Assembly (NCBI GenBank): GCA_003221825.1
Contig: QHUE01000042.1
Coordinates: 1-8,440 of the forward strand
Source: Gemmatimonadota bacterium
Lineage (GTDB): Bacteria > Gemmatimonadota > Gemmatimonadetes > Gemmatimonadales > GWC2-71-9
DNA length: 8,440 bases
Direction of reading: 5' to 3'
Below, piece after piece: positions 1 through 6,354 of this stretch. A model generated the notes under the pieces. That model searched no databases. It saw only the letters and a program-made list of their open reading frames with translations, and was not told where the DNA came from. A program made the translations under genes and the position numbers. Numbering within the stretch: position 1 is the first letter of the stretch; every line of letters starts with the position of its first letter.

Positions 1-402
1 GGGGCGCGGGCCCACGACGTTCATATCGCCGACCAGCACGTTCCACAGCTGCGGTAACTCGTCGAGCCGCAACTTTCGCAGCACGCGTCCGAGGGGAGTC
101 ACGCGCGGATCGTCGCGCTGCGCCCAGACCTGCGACGACGCTCCGCCGTCGACCCGCATCGTGCGGAACTTGTACATGGTGAACGTGCGGCCGCCGTCGT
201 CGGCATGGCGCCGAAAGTTGCCGGCAGGCTCGCCCAGTGCGCGCCGATCGAGACCGATACGCTGCTGCGTGAACAGCACCGGACCACGGGACGTGAGTTT
301 GATCAAGACGGCGATGATTGCCATCAATGGAAAGGCGAGCAGCAACGCCACCGCGGCAATCACGAGATTGAGTGCGCGTCGAGCCTGGTCGCGGGTCATC
401 AT
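1..402 (-). CDS. Bacterial sugar transferase (initiating glycosyl-1-phosphate transferase), 3' end cut by window
   Basis: Transfers a sugar-1-phosphate from a nucleotide sugar to undecaprenyl phosphate at the inner membrane, the first step of capsule or exopolysaccharide repeat-unit synthesis. The 134 visible codons start with one hydrophobic segment (about residues 10-28, rich in Leu/Ala/Ile), followed by the family signatures GPVLFTQQRIG, MYKFRTM, RVTPLGRVLRKLRLDELPQL and NVLVGDMNVVGPRP. These are the conserved core of the WcaJ/WbaP C-terminal domain. The frame is closed by a stop at 457-459, so this is the short form without the extra N-terminal membrane domain. ATG codons at 402 and 399 are adjacent and in frame; I cannot choose between them because no clear Shine-Dalgarno precedes either. 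About 17 extra residues (AxGEPAGNFRRHADDGG) lie between QRIGLDRR and the KFRTM motif, where E. coli-type members have a short loop. The C-terminal part lies outside the window. It is divergent from the wzc-like gene and probably belongs to the same polysaccharide locus. The sugar substrate cannot be inferred. Confidence 0.93.
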   Translation of the reverse strand, partial: MMTRDQARRALNLVIAAVALLLAFPLMAIIAVLIKLTSRGPVLFTQQRIGLDRRALGEPAGNFRRHADDGGRTFTMYKFRTMRVDGGASSQVWAQRDDPRVTPLGRVLRKLRLDELPQLWNVLVGDMNVVGPRP

Positions 403-555
403 GCCCGCGTGATTCGCAAAGCCTGTGCCGGTTTCGGGAGATTTGCGGTCCGGGCGCTACATGGCACATGCACCACGTTGTGGGAAGCATGCGACGGTCC
501 CCCGAAAGCCACGATGAGACCTCGCACGGTATAGGTCTTGCTGCTTGGGCCGCTG
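403..555. other. Divergent intergenic region between sugar transferase and wzc-like gene
   Basis: This 153-bp gap should hold the promoters of both divergent polysaccharide genes. I see no convincing -35/-10 pair on either strand. A lone TATAGG-like hexamer at 530-535 sits about 20 nt before the ATG at 556 and could be a -10 element, but no -35 match lies 16-18 nt upstream. A near-perfect 12-bp palindrome (471-482) and a CATGC/GCATG inverted pair (467-471 and 487-491) lie mid-gap. I see no gene in it. Confidence 0.6.
471..482. promoter_or_regulatory. Possible operator palindrome
   Basis: CACCACGTTGTG is a 12-bp dyad with 10 of 12 bases symmetric around an ACGT core. It lies roughly mid-way between the two divergent start codons, where a shared regulator could act on both genes. 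A dyad this short can arise by chance in GC-rich DNA, and no regulator gene is visible nearby. Confidence 0.2.
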
Positions 556-2940
556 ATGAATCCACTGCCTCTTCCAGCAGTTCGCGGTCAGACCGCCGCG
601 CCAGCCCTGCGGCGAGCCAGCCCCCCTCACACGCCAAGTCTCCCCGACGGGGGCGAGCCGGGACCCGACTGGCGGCGCATCGCGAGTGCGTTGCTCCGCT
701 TCAAATGGCTCCTGGTCCTCACGCTGACGATGGGCATCGGCGCTGCGTTTGCGGCGATTCGTCTACTGCGCCCGGTCTACAGGGCGCAGGCCAACGTGTG
801 GGTGGACGTCCCCGACCGGCGTGGCGAAGGCCCCTCGGATGCGCGAGGGCCGATCCGGCAGGGCGCGCTGCTCGATGCGGATGCGTGGGTGGAATTGCTG
901 CGATCGTACATCGTGTTGGATCAGGTCGTGCGCGACCTCCGTCTCTATCTCGAAGTGAAACGGCCCGCCGACCGGCCGTCCTTCAGCGGTTTCGGCGTGG
1001 CGGACGCGTTCCGCCCGGGCGCCTACCGGTTGAGCGTCAGCGATGACAGCAAGACGTACACGCTGGCGGCCGCCGAGGGAGTGGACCTGGAGCGGGGAAC
1101 GGTCGGCGACTCGGTGGGGAGGCGGTTGGGGTTTCGCTGGGTCCCGGGACCGGAAAGCTTGTCGCCCGGCCGCACGATCGAGTTCTCCGTGGTCCAGCCG
1201 CGCGACGCCGCCCTGCGGCTGGGCGAGCAGCTCGATGTGCGGATGGACCTCAATGGCAACTTCCTGGCGCTGCAGCTGCAGGGCACGAACCCGGTTCTGA
1301 TATCCAGCATTCTGAACGCCGTCTCGCAGCGCTACGTGGCAGTGGCGGCCCAACTGAAACGCGAAAAGCTCAGCGAGCTGACGAAGATCCTCGAAGACCA
1401 GCTGACAACCGCTCAGCGGAATCTCGACGACGCGGAAGCGGCGCAGCAGCGATTCCGCACGCGCACGATTACCCTGCCGTCGGATCAACAAGCCGGCCAG
1501 GCTGCCGCAGCGGGGACCCGCGACCCGATCCGCGCGAGCTTCTTCGACATGCAGGTTGAGCGCGACCAGTTGCGGCGCGACCGCGACGCGCTCCAGCGCT
1601 TGTTGACGCAGGGTGGGGATTCCGGGCTGCCGACGGACGCGTTGTCCGCCATCGAGTCCGCCCAGCGTGCGCCCGAGTTGTCGAATGCCCTCAAAGAGCT
1701 GAGCGACAAGCAGGCACAGCTGCGCGCCTACCGGTACCACTACTCCGAGGCGTATCCGCCGCTGCAGCGTCTGGTGAGCGAGATCGCCCAGCTCCAGCAG
1801 CGGACGATCCCGACGCTCGCGCGCACGCTCGCGTCCCAGCTTGCCTCGCGCGAGTCGGAATTGGGGAGACAGGTGGACGCTGCGTCCCACGACCTGCGCC
1901 AGATTCCCGGTCGCGCCATTGAAGAGGTCCGGCTGAATCGCAACGCGCAGCTGAAGGAGCAGACGTATACGGCGCTCCAGCAGCGCTACGATCAGGCCCG
2001 GCTGGCCGCGGAGGCCACCGTGCCCGATGTGCGGATTCTCGACCCGGCCATCGTGCCGCAGCGGCCGATCAAGAACACAGCCCCACGTCTCCTGCTCATG
2101 GGACTTCTGGCCGGCCTCGGGCTGGGCGTGGTGGGGGCGATCCTGCTCGACCGCGTGGACCCCAAGGTGCGATACCCCGAGCAGGTGTCGCGCGAGCTCG
2201 GGCTGTCGATCCTCGGCGCGGTGCCGCATCTGCGCGCCAAGGACCCGGTCGAAGTCGTCGAGGCCCTGCGTGGCGTCCGCCTCAACCTCATGAACGAGCA
2301 CGGTCCCGGGCCGTTGCTCGTCACGGTCACGAGCCCCGGGCCGGGCGACGGGAAGTCGTTCCTGTCGGCCAATCTGGCGCTCGCGTTCGCGGACGGCGGC
2401 CATCGCACGGTGCTCGTGGATGGCGACATTCGCCGGGGCGTGTTGCACCGTCGGTTCAAGGCCAATCGACAACCCGGTTTGGTCGATTTCCTGAATGGGG
2501 AGGTGGGCCACGACCAGATCGTGCAGCCGACGCCGTACCCGCGGCTTGCGCTCATCGGGGGTGGCACGCGCACACAGCGGGCGCCGGAGGTGCTCGGATC
2601 GCAGGCGATGACTGAGCTCATCGCGGAATTGCGCGGGCAGTATGACGTGATCCTGGTAGATAGCCCGCCGCTCACCGCCGGCGTCGACCCGTTCATTCTG
2701 GGAACGGTGACGGGCTCGCTGCTGGTCGTGTTGCGGACCGGACACAGCCACCGCGAGATCGCAGGGGCGAAGCTCGAGGTGCTCGAACGACTACCGATCC
2801 GGTTGCTCGGCGCCGTGCTAAACGACGTCCCGCGCGGTGCCGCCTACGGCTACTACGCGTACTACTCGTACTATTTGCCCGGCTACGAGGCTGTGGACGA
2901 AGGCGACGGCCGCCGTACGTCTGGTCCGCAGGTCGTCTAG
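556..2940 (+). CDS. Wzc-like polysaccharide co-polymerase with C-terminal tyrosine autokinase domain
   Basis: Inner-membrane protein that controls chain length and couples polymerisation to export of capsule or exopolysaccharide; its cytoplasmic BY-kinase domain autophosphorylates a Tyr cluster. From the ATG at 556 it is 794 aa; an in-frame TTG at 538 would add six residues, but the ATG is preferred. Order: Pro-rich cytoplasmic leader; TM1 about 49-70 (WLLVLTLTMGIGAAFAAI); Wzz domain; periplasmic coiled-coil about 270-460, rich in Gln/Arg/Leu heptads; GNVR-like segment ending VRILDPAIVPQRPIKN; TM2 about 510-531. The kinase follows: Walker A GPGDGKS (595-601, Lys600), Walker A' VLVDGDIRR (619-627), Walker B VILVDSPP (about 698-705), and a tail with eight tyrosines between residues 764 and 777 (YGYYAYYSYYLPGY). 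All catalytic motifs are intact, so it should be an active single-chain (proteobacterial-style) enzyme. It lies 23 nt before the wza-like gene, probably in one transcript. Confidence 0.93.
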   Translation: MNPLPLPAVRGQTAAPALRRASPPHTPSLPDGGEPGPDWRRIASALLRFKWLLVLTLTMGIGAAFAAIRLLRPVYRAQANVWVDVPDRRGEGPSDARGPIRQGALLDADAWVELLRSYIVLDQVVRDLRLYLEVKRPADRPSFSGFGVADAFRPGAYRLSVSDDSKTYTLAAAEGVDLERGTVGDSVGRRLGFRWVPGPESLSPGRTIEFSVVQPRDAALRLGEQLDVRMDLNGNFLALQLQGTNPVLISSILNAVSQRYVAVAAQLKREKLSELTKILEDQLTTAQRNLDDAEAAQQRFRTRTITLPSDQQAGQAAAAGTRDPIRASFFDMQVERDQLRRDRDALQRLLTQGGDSGLPTDALSAIESAQRAPELSNALKELSDKQAQLRAYRYHYSEAYPPLQRLVSEIAQLQQRTIPTLARTLASQLASRESELGRQVDAASHDLRQIPGRAIEEVRLNRNAQLKEQTYTALQQRYDQARLAAEATVPDVRILDPAIVPQRPIKNTAPRLLLMGLLAGLGLGVVGAILLDRVDPKVRYPEQVSRELGLSILGAVPHLRAKDPVEVVEALRGVRLNLMNEHGPGPLLVTVTSPGPGDGKSFLSANLALAFADGGHRTVLVDGDIRRGVLHRRFKANRQPGLVDFLNGEVGHDQIVQPTPYPRLALIGGGTRTQRAPEVLGSQAMTELIAELRGQYDVILVDSPPLTAGVDPFILGTVTGSLLVVLRTGHSHREIAGAKLEVLERLPIRLLGAVLNDVPRGAAYGYYAYYSYYLPGYEAVDEGDGRRTSGPQVV

Positions 2941-2941
2941 C

Positions 2942-2950
2942 GGGGGAAGG
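2942..2950 (+). promoter_or_regulatory. Ribosome binding site for the wza-like gene
   Basis: GGGGGAAGG is the most purine-rich tract in the 23-nt gap and ends 13 nt before the ATG at 2964. The spacing is long but usable, and it supports that start. Most other genes in this window lack a recognisable Shine-Dalgarno. Confidence 0.45.
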
Positions 2951-2963
2951 GTACACCGGTCCC

Positions 2964-3590
2964 ATGAAACGATCTCTCTGGTCATTGACCGTCGCAGCGG
3001 CGTTGCTCAGCACCGGCGGGTCTGGGGTGGCGGCACAATCACGCGCCACAACGTTCCAGGTCGGCGATCGCATCCTGCTCCATGTAGAGGGGGACTCGGC
3101 CCTGTCGGACACCTTCAGTGTCGTGGCGGGGCCGGCGCTGCGGCTTCCCAACATCGGCGAAATCCCGCTCGCCGGCGTGAGTCGCAACGATCTCGAGGCC
3201 CATTTGACCCGAGAGTTGGGTCGCTACATCAAGGACCCCGTCGTGCAAGCGCGCGCCCTGATTCGCGTCTCGGTCGTCGGTGAGGTGAGCCGTCCCGGAT
3301 TCTATGCCGTCCCCGTCGATCTGGTGCTGCCCGACGCACTCATGCTCGCGGGGGGCGCGACCCAGGCGGCGCGTGTCGATCAGCTCAGCATCCTGCGCGG
3401 CAACGCTTCCTTGTGGAGCGGGAGCGACCTGCAGGCAGCGATCGCGCGGGGTGCGACGCTGGATGAGCTCGGCGTCCGGGCCGGGGATCGCATTCAGGTG
3501 CCGGGACGTGGCGATTCGGAATCAAAATGGCGGATCGCCGGCATCATCGTCACAACCATGGTCGCCGTCGTCGCGGTGACGCACCACTAG
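2964..3590 (+). CDS. Short Wza-like polysaccharide export protein (Poly_export/SLBB)
   Basis: Predicted periplasmic/outer-membrane component that carries polysaccharide out of the cell with the Wzc-like partner. It is 208 aa, against roughly 380 for E. coli Wza. Residues 1-24 form a signal peptide (MKR start, hydrophobic core, cleavage near GVAA|QS); there is no lipobox Cys, unlike classical Wza. The poly-export domain starts at FQVGDRILLHVEG (about 31-43) and includes LRLPNIGEIPLAG and the DPVVQA segment. A single SLBB-type domain follows (VSVVGEVSRPGFYAVP, then LPDALMLAGG, about 102-155). The last 19 residues form one hydrophobic segment (IAGIIVTTMVAVVAV) ending in His-His, placed where Wza has its amphipathic outer-membrane helix. 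The ATG is supported by the purine-rich tract upstream and by the signal peptide. It directly follows the wzc-like gene. Family assignment is firm; whether it forms the outer-membrane pore alone is not. Confidence 0.9.
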   Translation: MKRSLWSLTVAAALLSTGGSGVAAQSRATTFQVGDRILLHVEGDSALSDTFSVVAGPALRLPNIGEIPLAGVSRNDLEAHLTRELGRYIKDPVVQARALIRVSVVGEVSRPGFYAVPVDLVLPDALMLAGGATQAARVDQLSILRGNASLWSGSDLQAAIARGATLDELGVRAGDRIQVPGRGDSESKWRIAGIIVTTMVAVVAVTHH

Positions 3591-3604
3591 CAGAGTCCGC
3601 TCCT

Positions 3605-3617
3605 GATCAGAGTGATC
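3605..3617. promoter_or_regulatory. Inverted repeat in the gap before the TonB receptor gene
   Basis: GATCA and TGATC flank a 3-nt spacer (GAG), about 15 nt after the wza stop and 66 nt before the receptor ATG. No T-run follows, so it is not a standard intrinsic terminator. It lies upstream of the possible promoter and could be an operator for a metal or ligand sensor. It does not match a Fur box. It is short and may be chance. Confidence 0.22.
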
Positions 3618-3645
3618 TGCGACATGTGACGGACGACCACCGCTC

Positions 3646-3674
3646 TTGACGCCGTCTGCCGCCATGCGTTAGAA
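3646..3674 (+). promoter_or_regulatory. Possible promoter of the receptor-cupredoxin-ABC cluster
   Basis: TTGACG (3646-3651, five of six bases of the -35 consensus) is followed after 17 nt by TTAGAA (3669-3674), a poor -10. Transcription would begin around 3680-3683, giving an almost leaderless message, which fits the absence of a Shine-Dalgarno before the ATG at 3683. A good -35 with a weak -10 could mean an activator-dependent promoter, or chance. Confidence 0.3.
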
Positions 3675-3682
3675 CCCGAGCC

Positions 3683-5800
3683 ATGTTTCTCCCCGGGGGA
3701 TGGACGATATACGCGCTGGCGTGGGGCTGCGTACCGCTGAGCCTCACGGCGCAGGAACCCGACACCACCAAGCCGTTCACCCTGCCGCCCGCGACGGTCT
3801 CGGTCACGCGGTCCGAGACGCCGCTCACGAAGGTGCCGCTGGCCATTCACACGGTTGACCGCGCCCAGATCAGCCGCGCCAAGCCGACCTGGGGATTGGA
3901 CGAGGCCCTCGCGAACGTGCCCGGCGTGTTCGTAGCCAACCGCTACAACTTCTCCCAGGATCAGCGGATCTCGATCCGCGGCTTCGGCGCCCGCTCGGCG
4001 TTCGCCGTGCGCGGCATCAAGATTCTCGTGGACGGGATCCCGCAAACGCTGCCCGATGGACAGGGCCAGCTGACGAATCTCGAGCTGGCCGAGGTGGACC
4101 ACATCGAGGTGTTGCGCGGCTCGGCGTCGGCGCTGTTCGGCAATGCCTCGGGCGGCGTAATCAGCATCTGGACCAATCCGCAGAGCATAGACGATGTGCG
4201 TGAGGACGCGCGGGTCGTCGCGGGCCAGTTCAGCGAACGATCCGGCCGTTCCTGGAACAAATGGCAGACGACGACCGGGGTGCGCGTCGGCGGCGGGAGC
4301 GCGGCGCTGACGGTGTCGCGGCTCGATTACAAGGGAGAGCGCGACCACAGCGCGGCGGACCAGCGCGTGCTCAACGCGCGCCTGCGACTGCCCCTGGCGG
4401 ACGGTTGGTCGCTCGCGCTGGTGACCGACGTAGGGGACAACCCGCGGGCCGACAATCCTGGCTCGCTGACGCTCGCCGAGCTGCGTGCGAACCCCGATCA
4501 GGCGCCGGCACTCAACCTGCAACGGAACGCGGGCAAGGCGGTGACACAAGTCCAGAGCGGCGCCACGGTGCGCCGTGCCTGGGCGAACGGTGGCGAGGCT
4601 GCGTTCACGCTGTTCGGGCTCACCCGCGATCTCAAGAATCCGATCACCACGACGTATATCGATCTGGATCGGATCGATTACGGAGCGCGCGCCAGCGTCA
4701 CGTACCCGGCGCCGCTCGGTTCTCTCGTGCATCGGCTGACCGCGGGCATTGACTTCCAGCGCCTGCGCGACGACCGCAAGAACTTTGCGTACACGGCGAG
4801 CGACCCCGCCAAACCCGACACCGTGCGCACGCTCGATCAGCTGGAGCACGTAACGGAGATCGGACCGTTCGTCCAGAGCGCACTCGAGCTTTCACCCCGG
4901 ACGACGCTCACGGCCGGGCTGCGATACGATTGGGTGAAGTTTGGCGTGCAGGACCATCTGATTTTCGCGACGCCGACGGACACCAATCCGGACGATTCGG
5001 GCGCGCGGCTGATGCGCGCCCTCTCCGGATCGTTCGGCATCGGCGTGAATCCGTCGAGCACGGTCACCGTGTACGCCAACGTCGGATCATCGTTCGAGAC
5101 GCCGACGACCACCGAGCTCGCCAACTCGCCAGCCGGCACGGGTGGATTCAACACCGGTCTTAAGCCGCAGCAGGCCTGGAATTACGAGATCGGCACGCGT
5201 GGGTCGGCCGGCCAACGCGTCGGGTACACGGTCGCGGTGTTTCAAGCCGACGTGCGCGACGCGCTCATTCCTTATGAGATCGCCGCGCCGCGGTTCTATT
5301 ACCGGAACGCCGGCAGCACGCGGCACCGAGGCATGGAGGTCAGCGCCGACCTATCCATTGCGCCGGGCATGAGCCTGAACGTCGCATGGACATACTCGGA
5401 TTATCGATACCGGCACTACACCTTCACGGACACGATCCCCCACGTGCTGGACGGGCGCGCGCTGCCCGGGATCCCCAAGCACTGGCTGAATCTGTTCGCG
5501 CGGGCGCACCCCGCCGCACTTCGCGGCGTGTGGGCGGAACTCCAGCAGTCGTATTCGTCGGGATATGTCGTGAGCGACACGGGCAGCACGACGACGTCAC
5601 CATGGTGGGCGACAAGCGTGCGTGTCGGCTGGGAAGGAAAAAGCGGTGGGATGCGCCTCGGGCCTTTCCTGGGCATCAACAATGCCTTCAACCATCGGTA
5701 CGTCAGCTCGGTCGTGATCAACGCGGCACGCGGTCGCTTCTATGAGCCGGCTCCCGGTCGCAACGTCTACCTAGGCCTTTCCGTCGGAGCCGGTCGGTAG
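3683..5800 (+). CDS. TonB-dependent outer-membrane receptor (FecA/siderophore-receptor type)
   Basis: Outer-membrane beta-barrel that imports a scarce ligand using energy from TonB-ExbBD. It is 705 aa, normal for the family. A hydrophobic N-terminus ends near LSLTAQ (about residue 24). A likely TonB box (ATVSVTR, 37-43) precedes the plug domain (about 45-165), which has ISIRGFGARSAF, GIKILVDGIPQTLPDGQGQ, the EVLRGSASALFGNASGGVI signature and the start of the barrel. Alternating-residue strands fill about 175-705, with a typical late motif (PAPGRNVYLGL). Two oddities: the signal peptide has no Lys/Arg before its core, and the protein ends VGAGR rather than in the usual terminal Phe/Trp. The nearest in-frame stop upstream is at 3647-3649, and this is the first ATG. 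It is 13 nt from a blue-copper protein gene and upstream of an Opu-type importer, so copper, a metallophore or a betaine-like ligand are possible. Sequence alone does not decide the ligand. Confidence 0.92.
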   Translation: MFLPGGWTIYALAWGCVPLSLTAQEPDTTKPFTLPPATVSVTRSETPLTKVPLAIHTVDRAQISRAKPTWGLDEALANVPGVFVANRYNFSQDQRISIRGFGARSAFAVRGIKILVDGIPQTLPDGQGQLTNLELAEVDHIEVLRGSASALFGNASGGVISIWTNPQSIDDVREDARVVAGQFSERSGRSWNKWQTTTGVRVGGGSAALTVSRLDYKGERDHSAADQRVLNARLRLPLADGWSLALVTDVGDNPRADNPGSLTLAELRANPDQAPALNLQRNAGKAVTQVQSGATVRRAWANGGEAAFTLFGLTRDLKNPITTTYIDLDRIDYGARASVTYPAPLGSLVHRLTAGIDFQRLRDDRKNFAYTASDPAKPDTVRTLDQLEHVTEIGPFVQSALELSPRTTLTAGLRYDWVKFGVQDHLIFATPTDTNPDDSGARLMRALSGSFGIGVNPSSTVTVYANVGSSFETPTTTELANSPAGTGGFNTGLKPQQAWNYEIGTRGSAGQRVGYTVAVFQADVRDALIPYEIAAPRFYYRNAGSTRHRGMEVSADLSIAPGMSLNVAWTYSDYRYRHYTFTDTIPHVLDGRALPGIPKHWLNLFARAHPAALRGVWAELQQSYSSGYVVSDTGSTTTSPWWATSVRVGWEGKSGGMRLGPFLGINNAFNHRYVSSVVINAARGRFYEPAPGRNVYLGLSVGAGR

Positions 5801-5813
5801 GTAGCTTGGACCC

Positions 5814-6341
5814 ATGACAAAACGTTTGAGCCTCACCGGGTTACTCTTGCTCGTCGCGCCGCTCTGCGCGGCCCAAACCGCCGCGCCGCAATCGATCGAC
5901 CGCAACTGGCTCACCGTCGATACGACCGCCAAGACCGCGACCTTCCAATTGACCGCTGGGCTGACCCAGCTCAATGGCGGCCTGAACTTCAACGGCTTCA
6001 ACGACGGCAAGCTGACGTTGACCGTCCCGACGAGCTGGACGGTCGTGATTCACTTCACGAACCACGACACGAACCTTCCACACTCCGCGGAAGTCGTCGA
6101 CACGACGAAGCCGATGCCGGCAGGTCCCGTCGAGCCTCCCGCTTTCGCCCGCGCCATGACGGCCCGGCTGATGCAGGGGCTCGCCGGTGGGGAGTCGGAC
6201 TCCTTGCGGTTCGTGGCGAACAAGGCGGGCGCGTACATGATCTTCTGCGCCGTGCCCGGCCATGGCCTCGCGGGGATGTGGATCCGGCTCAAGGTCTCCG
6301 CCACGGAGAAGCGCCCGACGCTGGCGACGTCGACGAGCTGA
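5814..6341 (+). CDS. Sulfocyanin-like blue (type 1) copper protein, secreted
   Basis: Periplasmic cupredoxin, probably an electron carrier or copper-binding protein. It is 175 aa with a signal peptide (MTKRLSLTG, hydrophobic core, cleavage near LCAA|QT at 20/21). The mature part carries sulfocyanin signatures: LNFNGFNDGKLTLTVP (57-72), FTNHDTNLPHSAEVV (81-95), then AGAYMIFCAVPGHGLAGMW (138-156). The four expected type 1 copper ligands are present: His90, Cys145, His150 and Met155, with C-x4-H-x4-M spacing, so copper binding is very likely. Sulfocyanin was first described in Sulfolobus respiratory complexes and relatives occur in bacteria; this is family knowledge. Unlike archaeal sulfocyanin there is no membrane anchor beyond the signal peptide, so it should be soluble. 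It sits between a TonB receptor and an ABC ATPase with 13-nt gaps on both sides, which points to co-transcription. I see no respiratory genes nearby to indicate a redox partner. Confidence 0.88.
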   Translation: MTKRLSLTGLLLLVAPLCAAQTAAPQSIDRNWLTVDTTAKTATFQLTAGLTQLNGGLNFNGFNDGKLTLTVPTSWTVVIHFTNHDTNLPHSAEVVDTTKPMPAGPVEPPAFARAMTARLMQGLAGGESDSLRFVANKAGAYMIFCAVPGHGLAGMWIRLKVSATEKRPTLATSTS

Positions 6342-6354
6342 AGCACGTCCCGGC

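Noticed and set aside
462..477. TGGCAC at 462-467 as a sigma-54 -24 element
   Set aside because: The matching -12 TTGC element is absent at the required spacing.
1269..1280. CTGCAGCTGCAG palindrome
   Set aside because: It lies inside the wzc-like coding sequence and encodes an ordinary LQLQ stretch; it is explained by codon use.
763..2751. Long open frame (662 codons) antisense to the wzc-like gene
   Set aside because: Its translation is Arg/His/Gln-rich with no recognisable motif, and it mirrors a gene with full kinase and membrane motifs. Long antisense frames are common in high-GC coding DNA.
3591..3682. Intrinsic terminator after the wza-like gene
   Set aside because: The only hairpin (3605-3617) has a 5-bp stem and no following T-run.
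3587..4849. Open frame of 420 codons antisense to the TonB receptor gene
   Set aside because: Low-complexity Arg-rich product with no family features, lying opposite an intact receptor whose plug and barrel motifs are clear.
6262..6354. Upstream ATG extension of the ABC ATPase by 31 residues
   Set aside because: The added sequence is Arg/Ser-rich, overlaps the conserved end of the cupredoxin gene and is not seen in this ATPase family.
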